A stretch of DNA of 64,000 bases from Nitrospirillum amazonense (GTDB lineage Bacteria > Pseudomonadota > Alphaproteobacteria > Azospirillales > Azospirillaceae), in contig NZ_VITN01000020.1 of assembly GCF_007828045.1 (NCBI RefSeq), positions 60,941-124,940 on the forward strand, given 5' to 3'. The notes beneath the pieces were generated by a model. It saw only the letters and a program-made list of their open reading frames with translations. It ran no database searches and was not told where the DNA came from. The first letter of the stretch is position 1; every line of letters begins with the position of its first letter. Positions 42,641 through 50,929 of this stretch are shown here, piece after piece. The translations under genes were made by a program, and so were the position numbers.

Positions 42641-43257
42641 GCCTGCTGGCCACCCCCGCCCCCACCTTGCTGCTGCGCGCCCGCCTGGCCCTGGGCCGCG
42701 CCGGCTGGACCAGCCTGCTGGCTGGCGTCTTGTTCATCGCGGGCGCCGCCGCCTTCCTCATCGGCCTGCCCGCCCTGCAGGCGCGGGTGGACGCCCGCCA
42801 GGCCGACCTGGCGCAGGTGACGGCGCGGGTGGCCAGGGCCGGGCGGCAGCCCCAGCCGGCCGCCGCCCCGCTGCCGCCGGCGCAGCGCAACCTGCAAGCC
42901 TTCTATGACGCGTTGGGCGACGTGCGTTATGTCGACCAGGACGTGGCCGTCATCCTGGACGAGGCCGATCGCCAGGGCCTGACCATCGCCCAGGCCGACT
43001 ACAAGCTGGGCTATGAGAAGAACGGCCTCTATCACGTCTACACCATGCAGATGCCGGTGACGGGCAGCTACGCCGCCATCCGCGCCTTCTGCCGGCAGGT
43101 GCTGCTGTCCCTGCCCTATGCCGCCCTGGAAGAGGTCAGCGTCAAGCGCGCCGCCATTGGCGACGCGACGGTGGAGGCGCGGCTGCGCCTGGCGTTGTAC
43201 CTCGACGGCCCGGCGGACTACGCGCCGGGCAAGCCGGTGGACGGGGGTGCGCGATGA
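42637..43257 (+). CDS. PilO/GspM-like protein
   Basis: This 206-residue bitopic protein has one membrane segment (LLAGVLFIAGAAAFLIGLPA), a coiled coil (QARVDARQADLAQVTARV) and a periplasmic domain with YTMQMPVTGSYAAIRAFC and SLPYAALEEVSVKRAA, as in PilO. PilO pairs with PilN in the inner-membrane alignment complex. It overlaps both neighbours by 4 bases. Confidence 0.7.
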   Translation: MSLLATPAPTLLLRARLALGRAGWTSLLAGVLFIAGAAAFLIGLPALQARVDARQADLAQVTARVARAGRQPQPAAAPLPPAQRNLQAFYDALGDVRYVDQDVAVILDEADRQGLTIAQADYKLGYEKNGLYHVYTMQMPVTGSYAAIRAFCRQVLLSLPYAALEEVSVKRAAIGDATVEARLRLALYLDGPADYAPGKPVDGGAR

Positions 43258-43787
43258 AGGCCCGCCAAGCCCTGATGCTGGCGGCCCTGGCCGCGTCCGC
43301 CGGCCTTGCCATCTTCGGCGACCGCACGCCCAACGGCGGCGGCGAGACGGTGGAGCCAGCGCCGCGCCCGCAGCCGGCGGCGGCGGCTCCCAAGGCGGCC
43401 ACGCCCACCGCCAAGCACAAGCACGCGGCGGTCATCCTGGCCCTGCTGCCGCGCGAAGACCTGATGGGACCGCGCGATGAGGAGCGGCCGGAGTCCACGC
43501 TGTTCATCGCGCAGAGCCTGGACCGGGCGCCGGCGGGGGCCGGCACCCAGATGCCCGTGGCGGTGTCGTCCGCCACGCCGGGGCTGCCCTTCACCTACCT
43601 GGGCAAGAAGTACGAGAACGCGGCGTGGGAGGTCTACCTGGCCATCGGGGACCAGACCTACTTCGTGCGCGAGGGCACGGTCATCGACCAGAAGTACGCG
43701 GTCAACCAGATCAGGCCGCCGGTGCTGACGATGACCTACCTACCAACCAAGCAGCAACAGACGATGACGATCGGCGGGGAAGAGTGA
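43254..43787 (+). CDS. PilP/GspC-like periplasmic link protein
   Basis: This 177-residue protein has an N-terminal hydrophobic segment (ALMLAALAASAGLAIFG), a Pro/Ala-rich linker and a small beta domain (LPFTYLGKKYENAAWEVY, REGTVIDQKYAVNQIR) like the homology region of GspC or PilP. This domain normally touches the N0 domain of the secretin, and the secretin gene follows with its start overlapping this stop. There is no PDZ domain as in many GspC proteins, so PilP is the closer match. Confidence 0.62.
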   Translation: MKARQALMLAALAASAGLAIFGDRTPNGGGETVEPAPRPQPAAAAPKAATPTAKHKHAAVILALLPREDLMGPRDEERPESTLFIAQSLDRAPAGAGTQMPVAVSSATPGLPFTYLGKKYENAAWEVYLAIGDQTYFVREGTVIDQKYAVNQIRPPVLTMTYLPTKQQQTMTIGGEE

Positions 43788-46252
43788 TGGGGGTTGTGAG
43801 GGGGTGGCGATCCGGCGCGCGCACAGGGATTTCCCTGCTGCTCAGCGTGGCGCTGACGGCCTGTGCCGGGCATTCCGCCTATCAGGACGGCGTGAGCCTG
43901 GTGGCCGAAGGCAAGATGGACGACGGCCTGGCCAAGCTGCAGGAGGCCTATCGCCAGGATCCGCGCGACGTGCAGGTCCGCACCGCCTATCTGCAGACGC
44001 GGGAGCGGGCCCTGACCACGGATGTGGAGCGCGCGGACAAGCTGGCCGCCGCCGGCTCGTATGACGAGGCGCGCGCCCTTTACCGCCACGCCCTGAGCCT
44101 GAACGCCAATTACGAGCGCGCGCAGGACGGCCTGGCGGCATTGGAGGCCCGCGCCCGGCAGGCCGGCTGGATGAACGAGGCCGACGCCCTGCTGTCGCGC
44201 GGCCAGGTGGACGCCGCCAGCCAGAAGCTGGCCCGCGTGTTGACGGAGGCGCCGGCCGACCCGCGCGCCCAGGCGCTGAAGCACGCCATCGACACGCGCC
44301 TCGCCGCCTCGACGCCCCAGGCGCGGCTGGCCCAGGTCTACCACAAGCCCATCACCATCGAGTTCAAGGATGTCAGCCTGAAGCAGGTGTTCGAGGTCAT
44401 CGCCCACACCTCGGGCCTGAACTTCCTGTTCGACAAGGATGTGAAGACGGACCAGCGCACCTCGATCTTCCTGAGGAACAGCACCATCGAGGCGGCGGTG
44501 CGCCTGGTGCTGCTGACCAACCAGCTGGAACAGCAGGTGCTGGACGGCAACACGGTGCTGATCTACCCCAACACCCAGGCCAAGCAGAAAGACTATCAGG
44601 AACTGAGCGTCCGCACCTTCTACCTGGCCAACGCCGAGGCCAAGACCATCGCCAACACCCTGAAGACCATCATCAAGGTGCGCGACATCGCGGTGGACGA
44701 AAAGCTGAACATGGTCATCGTTCGCGACACGCCCGAGGCCATCCGCATGGCGGAAAAGCTGGTGGCGGTGGAGGACGTGCCGGACCCCGAGGTCATGCTG
44801 GACGTGGAGGTGCTGGAGATCCAGCGCAGCAAGCTGCAGAACTTCGGCATCCAATGGCCGGCCTCCGCCAGCTTCCAGCCGTCGCCCCTGGGCAGCATCA
44901 CGACCGGCGGCGACAGCTCCTCCAGCGGCTCGTCGGGCAGCGGCAGCGGCAACACCAGCTCCGCCGTGTCGCTGTATGACCTGACGCACCAGACCACGCG
45001 CAATATCGGCGTCAGCGTGGGCAGCGCCACGGCCAACGCCAACCTGCAGGATTCCGACGCGCGCCTGCTGACCAACCCGCGCATCCGGGTGCGCAACCAT
45101 GAGAAGGCCAAAATCCTGATCGGGCAGCGGCTGCCCAACATCACCTCCACCGCCACCTCGACGGGGTTCCTGTCGCAGTCGGTGAACTACATCGACGTGG
45201 GCCTGACCCTGAATGTGGAGCCCACGATCTACCTGGACGACAACGTCGGCATCAAGCTGACGCTGGAGGTCAGCAGCATCATCCGCCAGGTGACGACGCA
45301 GACCGGCACCAGCGCATACGAAATCGGCACCCGCACGGCCAGCACGGCCCTGCGCCTGAAGAACGGGGAGACCGACGTGCTGGCCGGCCTGATCGACAGC
45401 CAGGAACGCACCTCGGGCAACAAGCTGCCGGGCCTGGGCGACGTGCCCGTGCTGGGCCGCCTGTTCGGCGCCACCACGGACGACGACCAGAAGACGGAAA
45501 TCGTCCTGTCCATCACCCCGCACCTGGTGCGCAACCTGCAACGCCCCGACGTGAACGACGCCATGTTCAATGCCGGCACCGAGACCAGCATGCACACCGC
45601 CCTGCCCGGTTCCGGCGGCAGCGTGTCCACCACCTCCACCGTCACCACCACCGTGGCACCGGTATCGCCCATGCCGCCGGCCGCCCCCAACGCCACCAGC
45701 GGCACCGGGTCGTCGTCCACCACCGGCGGTGGCACGGGGGCAGTGAATGACCTGGGCCTCGGCCTCAGCCAGAATGGCGTGGGCGGCACGGTCGGCGGGT
45801 CGGCAGAGGAAGGGGCCGTGGGCGCCGTGCCGGGGGCCGGTACCGCCCAGCTGCAGCTGCAGGGCAGCAACCAGGCGGCGGTGGGCGGCACCGTCACCGT
45901 GAACCTGCTGGCGCAGGCGACGCAGGGGGTCACCAGCTTCCCCGTCACCCTGGGTTTCGATGCCGCCAAGCTGCAGGTCACCAACATCGCGGAAGGGCCC
46001 TTCTTGAAGCAGAACGGCGCCAGCACCAATTTTTCCAGCCGCCTGGGCAACGGCCAGGTCATCATCGCCGACAGCAGCACCGGGGGCGCCGGCGTCACCA
46101 GCCAGGGCGTCCTGGCCACGGTGACCTTCAAGGCGCTGGCCACCGGGCCGGCCAGCGTGCAGGTGGCCTCCGCCTCTCCCATCGGGGTGGACGGCGTGCC
46201 CATCACCCTGCTGTCGCCCAGCCCCTACACCGTGCAGGTCGCCGCCAAATGA
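43787..46252 (+). CDS. gspD: Lipoprotein secretin GspD/PilQ with C-terminal cohesin-like domain
   Basis: This 821-residue outer-membrane secretin has a lipobox (VALTAC, Cys26), TPR-like helices (about 35-170), an N0-like domain (ITIEFKDVSLKQVFEVIA), N1, and the secretin domain (about 360-610) with VGLTLNVEPTIY, NGETDVLAGLIDSQE and the C-terminal signature LPGLGDVPVLGRLFG. A Ser/Gly loop lies at about 385-400. After a Thr/Ser/Pro-rich linker, residues 685-821 read as a cohesin-like beta domain (VTVNLLAQATQGVTSFPVTL, ATVTFKALATGPA). Such secretin-cohesin fusions occur in atypical T2SS-like loci of other bacteria; the domain's task is unknown. The start overlaps the PilP-like stop, and the stop overlaps the next pseudopilin by 4 bases. 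Confidence 0.9.
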   Translation: MGVVRGWRSGARTGISLLLSVALTACAGHSAYQDGVSLVAEGKMDDGLAKLQEAYRQDPRDVQVRTAYLQTRERALTTDVERADKLAAAGSYDEARALYRHALSLNANYERAQDGLAALEARARQAGWMNEADALLSRGQVDAASQKLARVLTEAPADPRAQALKHAIDTRLAASTPQARLAQVYHKPITIEFKDVSLKQVFEVIAHTSGLNFLFDKDVKTDQRTSIFLRNSTIEAAVRLVLLTNQLEQQVLDGNTVLIYPNTQAKQKDYQELSVRTFYLANAEAKTIANTLKTIIKVRDIAVDEKLNMVIVRDTPEAIRMAEKLVAVEDVPDPEVMLDVEVLEIQRSKLQNFGIQWPASASFQPSPLGSITTGGDSSSSGSSGSGSGNTSSAVSLYDLTHQTTRNIGVSVGSATANANLQDSDARLLTNPRIRVRNHEKAKILIGQRLPNITSTATSTGFLSQSVNYIDVGLTLNVEPTIYLDDNVGIKLTLEVSSIIRQVTTQTGTSAYEIGTRTASTALRLKNGETDVLAGLIDSQERTSGNKLPGLGDVPVLGRLFGATTDDDQKTEIVLSITPHLVRNLQRPDVNDAMFNAGTETSMHTALPGSGGSVSTTSTVTTTVAPVSPMPPAAPNATSGTGSSSTTGGGTGAVNDLGLGLSQNGVGGTVGGSAEEGAVGAVPGAGTAQLQLQGSNQAAVGGTVTVNLLAQATQGVTSFPVTLGFDAAKLQVTNIAEGPFLKQNGASTNFSSRLGNGQVIIADSSTGGAGVTSQGVLATVTFKALATGPASVQVASASPIGVDGVPITLLSPSPYTVQVAAK

Positions 46253-46734
46253 CGGGGCGGCGCACCTCGGAGGCGGGGTTCACGCTGGTGGAACTCCTGG
46301 TTACGCTGGCCATCGTCGGCCTGCTGGCCACGCTGGTCCTGCCCGTGGCCCAGGTGGCGACCCAGCGGACGCAGGAGACCGAGCTGCGCCGTGCCCTGCG
46401 CGACATCCGCGCCGCCATCGACGCCTATCACCGCGCCAGCGACGACGGCCGCATCGCCAAGGAGGCCGGGACCACGGGCTATCCCCCCGACCTGGACGTG
46501 CTGGTGACGGGGGTGGAGGACCAGAAGGATCCGGAGAAGCACAAGATCTATTTCCTGCGCCGGCTGCCGCGCAACCCGCTGGCCGGCGATCCCGACCTGG
46601 CCGACGCCGCCACCTGGGCCAAACGCAGCTATGCCAGCGAACCCGACGACCCGCAGGAGGGCGACGACGTCTATGACGTCTACGCCGCCAGCCCGCGGCT
46701 GGGCCTCAACGGCATCCCCTACAACAAATGGTGA
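46249..46734 (+). CDS. Pseudopilin, GspG-like
   Basis: This 161-residue prepilin-like protein has the cleavage motif EAG-FTLVELLVTLAIVGLLA with Glu at position 5, followed by a long helix and a soluble domain with YPPDLDVLVTGVED, YFLRRLPRNPLAG and DVYDVYAAS. It differs from the first GspG and probably forms part of the pseudopilus or its tip. It overlaps the secretin stop by 4 bases. Confidence 0.82.
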   Translation: MTGRRTSEAGFTLVELLVTLAIVGLLATLVLPVAQVATQRTQETELRRALRDIRAAIDAYHRASDDGRIAKEAGTTGYPPDLDVLVTGVEDQKDPEKHKIYFLRRLPRNPLAGDPDLADAATWAKRSYASEPDDPQEGDDVYDVYAASPRLGLNGIPYNKW

Positions 46735-46739
46735 GGGCC

Positions 46740-47132
46740 ATGACACGACGCGCGGCGAAGAGGCGCTCGGCGGGCTTCACCCTGGTGGAACTGCTGGTGG
46801 TCATGGCCATCATCGGCATGCTGCTGAGCCTGGCCCTGCCCCGCTATTACCACGCCATCGACACCTCCAAGGAGCGAGTGCTGGCGGAAAACCTGCGCGT
46901 CACCCGCGACGCCATCGACAAGTTCTACGGCGACACCGGCCGCTATCCCGAAGCCCTGGACGAGCTGGTGCAGAAGCATTACCTGCGGGCCCTGCCCTTC
47001 GACCCGGTGGCCGACAGTGACAGCGCCTGGATCATCGTCCCGCCGGAGGAGCAGTTCACCGGCAACGTCTACGACATCAAAAGCGGGGCGCCGGGCACCA
47101 GCCATGATGGCAAGGCCTTCGGGGACATGTGA
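46740..47132 (+). CDS. Pseudopilin, GspG-like
   Basis: This 130-residue prepilin-like protein has SAG-FTLVELLVVMAIIGMLL, then FYGDTGRYPEALDELVQKHYLRALPFDP, like GspG. An in-frame ATG at 46728 would overlap the previous stop; I prefer the ATG at 46740. It ends within the start of the next gene. Three GspG-like proteins in one operon suggest specialised subunits. Confidence 0.82.
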   Translation: MTRRAAKRRSAGFTLVELLVVMAIIGMLLSLALPRYYHAIDTSKERVLAENLRVTRDAIDKFYGDTGRYPEALDELVQKHYLRALPFDPVADSDSAWIIVPPEEQFTGNVYDIKSGAPGTSHDGKAFGDM

Positions 47133-47710
47133 TGCAGGACCGCCATGACGCCATCCGCCCCGATGAAGCCGGCTTCACCTACCTGGGCCTGCTGATCATC
47201 CTGGCCATCATCGGGGTGGTGGCCGCGGCCAGCTTGCAGGCCGGCGCCCTGGTGCAGCGGCGTACGGCCGAGGAAAGCTTGCTGGATATCGGGTCGGACT
47301 TCCGCACCGCCTTGCGCAGCTACGCCGACAGCACGCCCGCCGGCCTGCCCCGATCCCCCCGCACCTTGCAGGACCTGGTGCGCGATCCGCGCTATCCGGG
47401 CGTGCGCCGCTACCTGCGCCGGGTGCCGCCCGACCCCTTGGGCGGCGACCTGCCCTGGGGTCTGGTCATGAGCCCGGATGGCGCCGGCATCATCGGCATC
47501 TACAGCCAGGCGCCGGGCCATCCCATCAAGCGGGACAATTTCCCGGCGGCCTACCAAGACTTCCGCAACCGCGACAGCTATGCCGACTGGGTCTTCACCC
47601 AGGCGCCGGCCCGTAATTCCCAGTTGCCCTCGCGTCCCATTCCCCTGGGCCCGGGTGCGTCCCCGCCATCCAGCCCCGGCGCCGGCGCCACCCCCTCCGG
47701 CCCCCGCTGA
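47129..47710 (+). CDS. Pseudopilin-like protein lacking Glu5
   Basis: This 193-residue protein has the prepilin N-terminus EAG-FTYLGLLIILAIIGVVAA, but position 5 is Gly, not Glu. It then has RTLQDLVRDPRYPGVRRYLRRVPPDPLGG and a Pro/Ser-rich tail. In type II systems the tip protein GspK also lacks Glu5, so this may be the tip-forming subunit. It overlaps the previous gene by 4 bases and ends the tightly coupled operon. Confidence 0.7.
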   Translation: MMQDRHDAIRPDEAGFTYLGLLIILAIIGVVAAASLQAGALVQRRTAEESLLDIGSDFRTALRSYADSTPAGLPRSPRTLQDLVRDPRYPGVRRYLRRVPPDPLGGDLPWGLVMSPDGAGIIGIYSQAPGHPIKRDNFPAAYQDFRNRDSYADWVFTQAPARNSQLPSRPIPLGPGASPPSSPGAGATPSGPR

Positions 47711-47739
47711 TCCCCTCCGCAATCCAGGACCGACCGCCC

Positions 47740-48492
47740 GTGCGAACCACCCTTTCCGCCCTGATGACATCCTGCCTGCTGCTGGCCGGCACCGCCGCCC
47801 AGGCCGCGCAACCGGCCACCCGGCAGCCGGATGATCTTGACGCCCGCATCCACGCCTATCTCCTGGCCCACCCGGAGGTGCTGACGGAAATGCAGCAGGC
47901 CCTGGCGGCCAAGCAGGCGGCGGAGCGGGAGGCACAGACCCGTGCCACCCTGGCCGCCAACCACGACGCCCTGGTGGCCGACGCCGGGGATGCCGTCCTG
48001 GGCAACCCCAAGGGCGACGTCACCATCGTGGAATTCTTTGATGACGAGTGCCCCTACTGCAAGATGATGGCGCCCACACTGGAAGTGGTGGTGAAGACCG
48101 ATCCCGGCGTGCGCGTGGTGCTGAAGGAACTGGCCGTCCTGGGCCCCGGCTCGGAAATCGCGGCACGCTATGCCCTGGCGGCCCAGCAACAGGGCAAATA
48201 CCTGGCGCTGCACGCCGCCCTGATGGCCGACAAGACGCCGGAACACCAGCTGACCGAGGCGCGCGTGAAGGAAATCGCGGCCGGCGCCGGCCTGGACACC
48301 GCCCGGCTGGAGCGGGACAGCCAGTCGGCGGACATCGTCGTCCGGCTGCAGCGCACCCGCGCGCTCGCCCAGACCATCGGCATCCGGGGCACGCCCGGCC
48401 TGGTCATCGGCGACGCCGTGCATTCCGGCGCCATGACGCCGGACGCCCTGGTCAAGGCCATCGCCGCCGCGCGGGCCGCGAAGGCGCCCTGA
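47740..48492 (+). CDS. DsbA-family thiol:disulfide protein
   Basis: This 250-residue exported protein has a signal peptide (SCLLLAGTAAQAAQ), an N-terminal helical part (DARIHAYLLAHPEVLTEMQQ) and a thioredoxin fold with the active site FDDECPYCKM and cis-Pro RGTPGLVIGD. It resembles the DsbA/Com1 group that makes or isomerises disulfides in the periplasm. The GTG at 47740 starts 29 bases after the pseudopilin operon, so it may be cotranscribed and help fold secretion components or substrates. Confidence 0.87.
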   Translation: MRTTLSALMTSCLLLAGTAAQAAQPATRQPDDLDARIHAYLLAHPEVLTEMQQALAAKQAAEREAQTRATLAANHDALVADAGDAVLGNPKGDVTIVEFFDDECPYCKMMAPTLEVVVKTDPGVRVVLKELAVLGPGSEIAARYALAAQQQGKYLALHAALMADKTPEHQLTEARVKEIAAGAGLDTARLERDSQSADIVVRLQRTRALAQTIGIRGTPGLVIGDAVHSGAMTPDALVKAIAAARAAKAP

Positions 48493-48644
48493 CCAAACAC
48501 CACGACGGGCCGGAACCGCGGGAAAAAAATTTATTCAGTGCGAAATCTCTGTCAAGAGGGGGAGAACGCCGCCATCGTTGCCGCCCAGCCGCGGCGGCGC
48601 CACACTGCCTGAGTGCCCGTGATACCGTGAAGGGGACCGCCCTG

Positions 48645-48986
48645 ATGGCCATACCCGGCAATCTGCTGACCGCCCTGCCCCCGGCCCGGGACGCGGAATG
48701 CTTCACCGACATCCTGCGCCGGCCCGGCTGTCGCATTGAGCGTATCGTGTCCCAGGGGCAGGTGACGCCGATCGACCAACCTTACGTTCAGGCGCATGAC
48801 GAATGGGTGCTGGTCCTGGCCGGCGCCGCGCGGGTGGAGGTGGAGGGCACGGAAACGGCCCTGGCGCCCGGCGACCATTTGTTCATCCCGGCCAACGCCA
48901 GCCATCGGGTGACCTTCACCGACGCCGACCAGCCCACCGTCTGGCTGGCCATCCACATCGGCGAGACCAGGTCACCCCACGAATGA
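48645..48986 (+). CDS. Single-domain cupin protein
   Basis: This 113-residue cupin has HDEWVLVLAGAARVEVEG and ALAPGDHLFIPANASHRV, the two conserved cupin motifs with the metal-binding His and Glu. Such small cupins have varied roles, and no substrate can be named. AAGGGGA precedes the ATG at 48645. The 3' end overlaps the convergent LysR gene by 15 bases. The 150 bases upstream hold nothing I can name. Confidence 0.82.
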   Translation: MAIPGNLLTALPPARDAECFTDILRRPGCRIERIVSQGQVTPIDQPYVQAHDEWVLVLAGAARVEVEGTETALAPGDHLFIPANASHRVTFTDADQPTVWLAIHIGETRSPHE

Positions 48987-49922
48987 GGACATGGCCGGCG
49001 GCTTAATGGCTCCCACGAACAACGGCGACGCCGCCACCACATTGACCATATGGTCAATGAAAGCGCGCACTCGGCGAGGCACTTGGCCACCGCCGACATA
49101 TACGGCGTTGATCGTTTCCAGATCGCCGGGATTATAGGCTTCCAACACAGGCACCAGGTCCCCCCGCGCCATGGCGTCAACCACGTGCCAATGGCTGAGC
49201 CGTGCCAGCCCTATGCCTGCCAGGGCCATCTGTCGCAAGGTCTCGCCATTGTTCACCAGCAGGCTGCCGGCCACCGGCACCTCCACCTCGCGGCCGTCCT
49301 CCCGAAAGGGCCAGCCCACGCGACTGCGGCGGAAATTGAAGCCCAGGCAGTTGTGCTGGGCGAGGTCCGCCGGGCTTCGCGGCGTGCCCTTGCGGGCCAG
49401 GTAATCGGGAGCGGCGCAGATCACCCGGCGGCTCTGCCCCAGCTTGCGTGCCACCAGGGCACTGTCGGGCAGCGTACCCACGCGGAAGGCCAGGTCGGCC
49501 TTCTGCGCCAGCAGGTTCACCACGTCGTCGGTGAAGCTGAGATCGATGGTCAACTCGGGATGGCGCGCCAGGAAAACCGGAAGGGCAGGCGCCAGGACAT
49601 GCGTGCCAAAGGGGACGGAGGCGTTGATGACCAGCCGGCCGCGCACGGTGCCCGCCCCCACCGCCTGATCGGCGTCGTCCAGCGCCCGCAGGGCCCGCTC
49701 CGCCGCCTGCAGATAACCCCGTCCCTCGTCCGTCAGGGTCAGCGCCCGGGTGGTTCGGTTCAGCAGGCGGGCGCCCAGCCGCGCCTCCAGCCGGGCGATC
49801 AGCTTGCTGACGGCGGACGGCGTCAGGTCCAGGGTGCGGGCGGCGGCGGAAAAGCCCCCTTCCCGCACCACGCGGACGAACACCTCCATCTCGCCAGAGC
49901 GTTCCATCTGCACGCGCGCCAT
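48972..49922 (-). CDS. LysR-family transcriptional regulator
   Basis: This 316-residue regulator has an N-terminal winged helix (FSAAARTLDLTPSAVSKLIARLE, RLLNRTTRALTLTDEG) and a C-terminal LysR effector domain. It belongs to the group near AaeR/DsdC-like regulators common in proteobacteria. It is divergent from the SDR gene across 113 bases, the usual layout for a LysR regulator and its target. An ATG at residue 6 is an alternative start. Effector unknown. Confidence 0.9.
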   Translation of the reverse strand: MARVQMERSGEMEVFVRVVREGGFSAAARTLDLTPSAVSKLIARLEARLGARLLNRTTRALTLTDEGRGYLQAAERALRALDDADQAVGAGTVRGRLVINASVPFGTHVLAPALPVFLARHPELTIDLSFTDDVVNLLAQKADLAFRVGTLPDSALVARKLGQSRRVICAAPDYLARKGTPRSPADLAQHNCLGFNFRRSRVGWPFREDGREVEVPVAGSLLVNNGETLRQMALAGIGLARLSHWHVVDAMARGDLVPVLEAYNPGDLETINAVYVGGGQVPRRVRAFIDHMVNVVAASPLFVGAIKPPAMSSFVG

Positions 49923-50035
49923 TTGTGCCTGCCATTCATAGATATTATTCTTCCATACTCCATACTCCCACCGCCGATCGCTGCCTAGATTTGGCGTCGA
50001 AACGTCATCGGGACGTGATGGAAGGAGTATGGGTC

Positions 50036-50827
50036 ATGGACCTGAAGATCGCGGGCAAGACGGCCCTGGTCACCGGATCGACGGCCGGCATCGGACTGGA
50101 AATCGCCCGCAAGCTGGCGCTGGAGGGGGCAGCCGTCATCGTTGCGGGCCGTGACGGCCGGAAGCTGGACCAGGCGGTCGCCGGCATCCGCGCCTCGGGC
50201 GGCGTCGATGTGAGCGGCGTGCGCGCCGACATCACCACAGCCGACGGCGCGGCCGACCTGCTGGGCCAGGTGCCGTCGGTCGACATCCTGGTCAACAACC
50301 TGGGCATCTATGAAAGCAAGTCCTTCGCCGAAATCTCGGACGCGGACTGGCAGCGCTATTTCGACGTCAACGTCATGAGCGGCGTGCGCCTGACGCGCCA
50401 CTATTTCCCGCAGATGCTGGCCCGCAACGAGGGCCGGGTCATCTTCGTCTCCAGCGAGACGGGCCTGGCAGTGGATCCGGCCATGATCCACTACGCCATG
50501 ACCAAGACGGCGCAGCTGTCCATCGCGCGCGGCCTGGCCGGCCAGACCAAGGGCACGCGGGTGACCGTCAATTCGGTGATGCCCGGCCCCACCCGGTCGG
50601 AAGGCATCGTGGATTTCCTGCGTAGCGTGTCCAGCAAGCCGGACGCCACGGTGGCCGAGGCGGAGGCCGAGTTCTTCGCCACCGCCCGATCCGGATCGCT
50701 GCTGCAACGCATGATAGAACCGGAGGAGATCGCCAACATGGTGGCCTTCCTGGCCAGCCCCCTATCGGCCGCCACCAACGGCGCCGCCATCCGGCTGGAA
50801 GGCGGGCTGATCAACACCCTGGCGTGA
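50036..50827 (+). CDS. Short-chain dehydrogenase/reductase
   Basis: This 263-residue oxidoreductase has the NAD(P) motif TGSTAGIGLEIA, NNLGIY, the active-site Ser in VSSETGLA and YAMTK with catalytic Tyr and Lys. The ATG at 50036 follows GAAGGAGTATGGGTC, a good ribosome site. The substrate is unknown. Divergence from the LysR gene suggests control by that regulator. Confidence 0.9.
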   Translation: MDLKIAGKTALVTGSTAGIGLEIARKLALEGAAVIVAGRDGRKLDQAVAGIRASGGVDVSGVRADITTADGAADLLGQVPSVDILVNNLGIYESKSFAEISDADWQRYFDVNVMSGVRLTRHYFPQMLARNEGRVIFVSSETGLAVDPAMIHYAMTKTAQLSIARGLAGQTKGTRVTVNSVMPGPTRSEGIVDFLRSVSSKPDATVAEAEAEFFATARSGSLLQRMIEPEEIANMVAFLASPLSAATNGAAIRLEGGLINTLA

Positions 50828-50929
50828 GATGGAGGCGCCCCATCGGCCACCCCCATCGCCCAACGTGGAAGTTCTGATTTCAGAACTTCCATGGGCCGCG
50901 AGGGCGCGCACCCTCCGCCGCGCCTGGGG

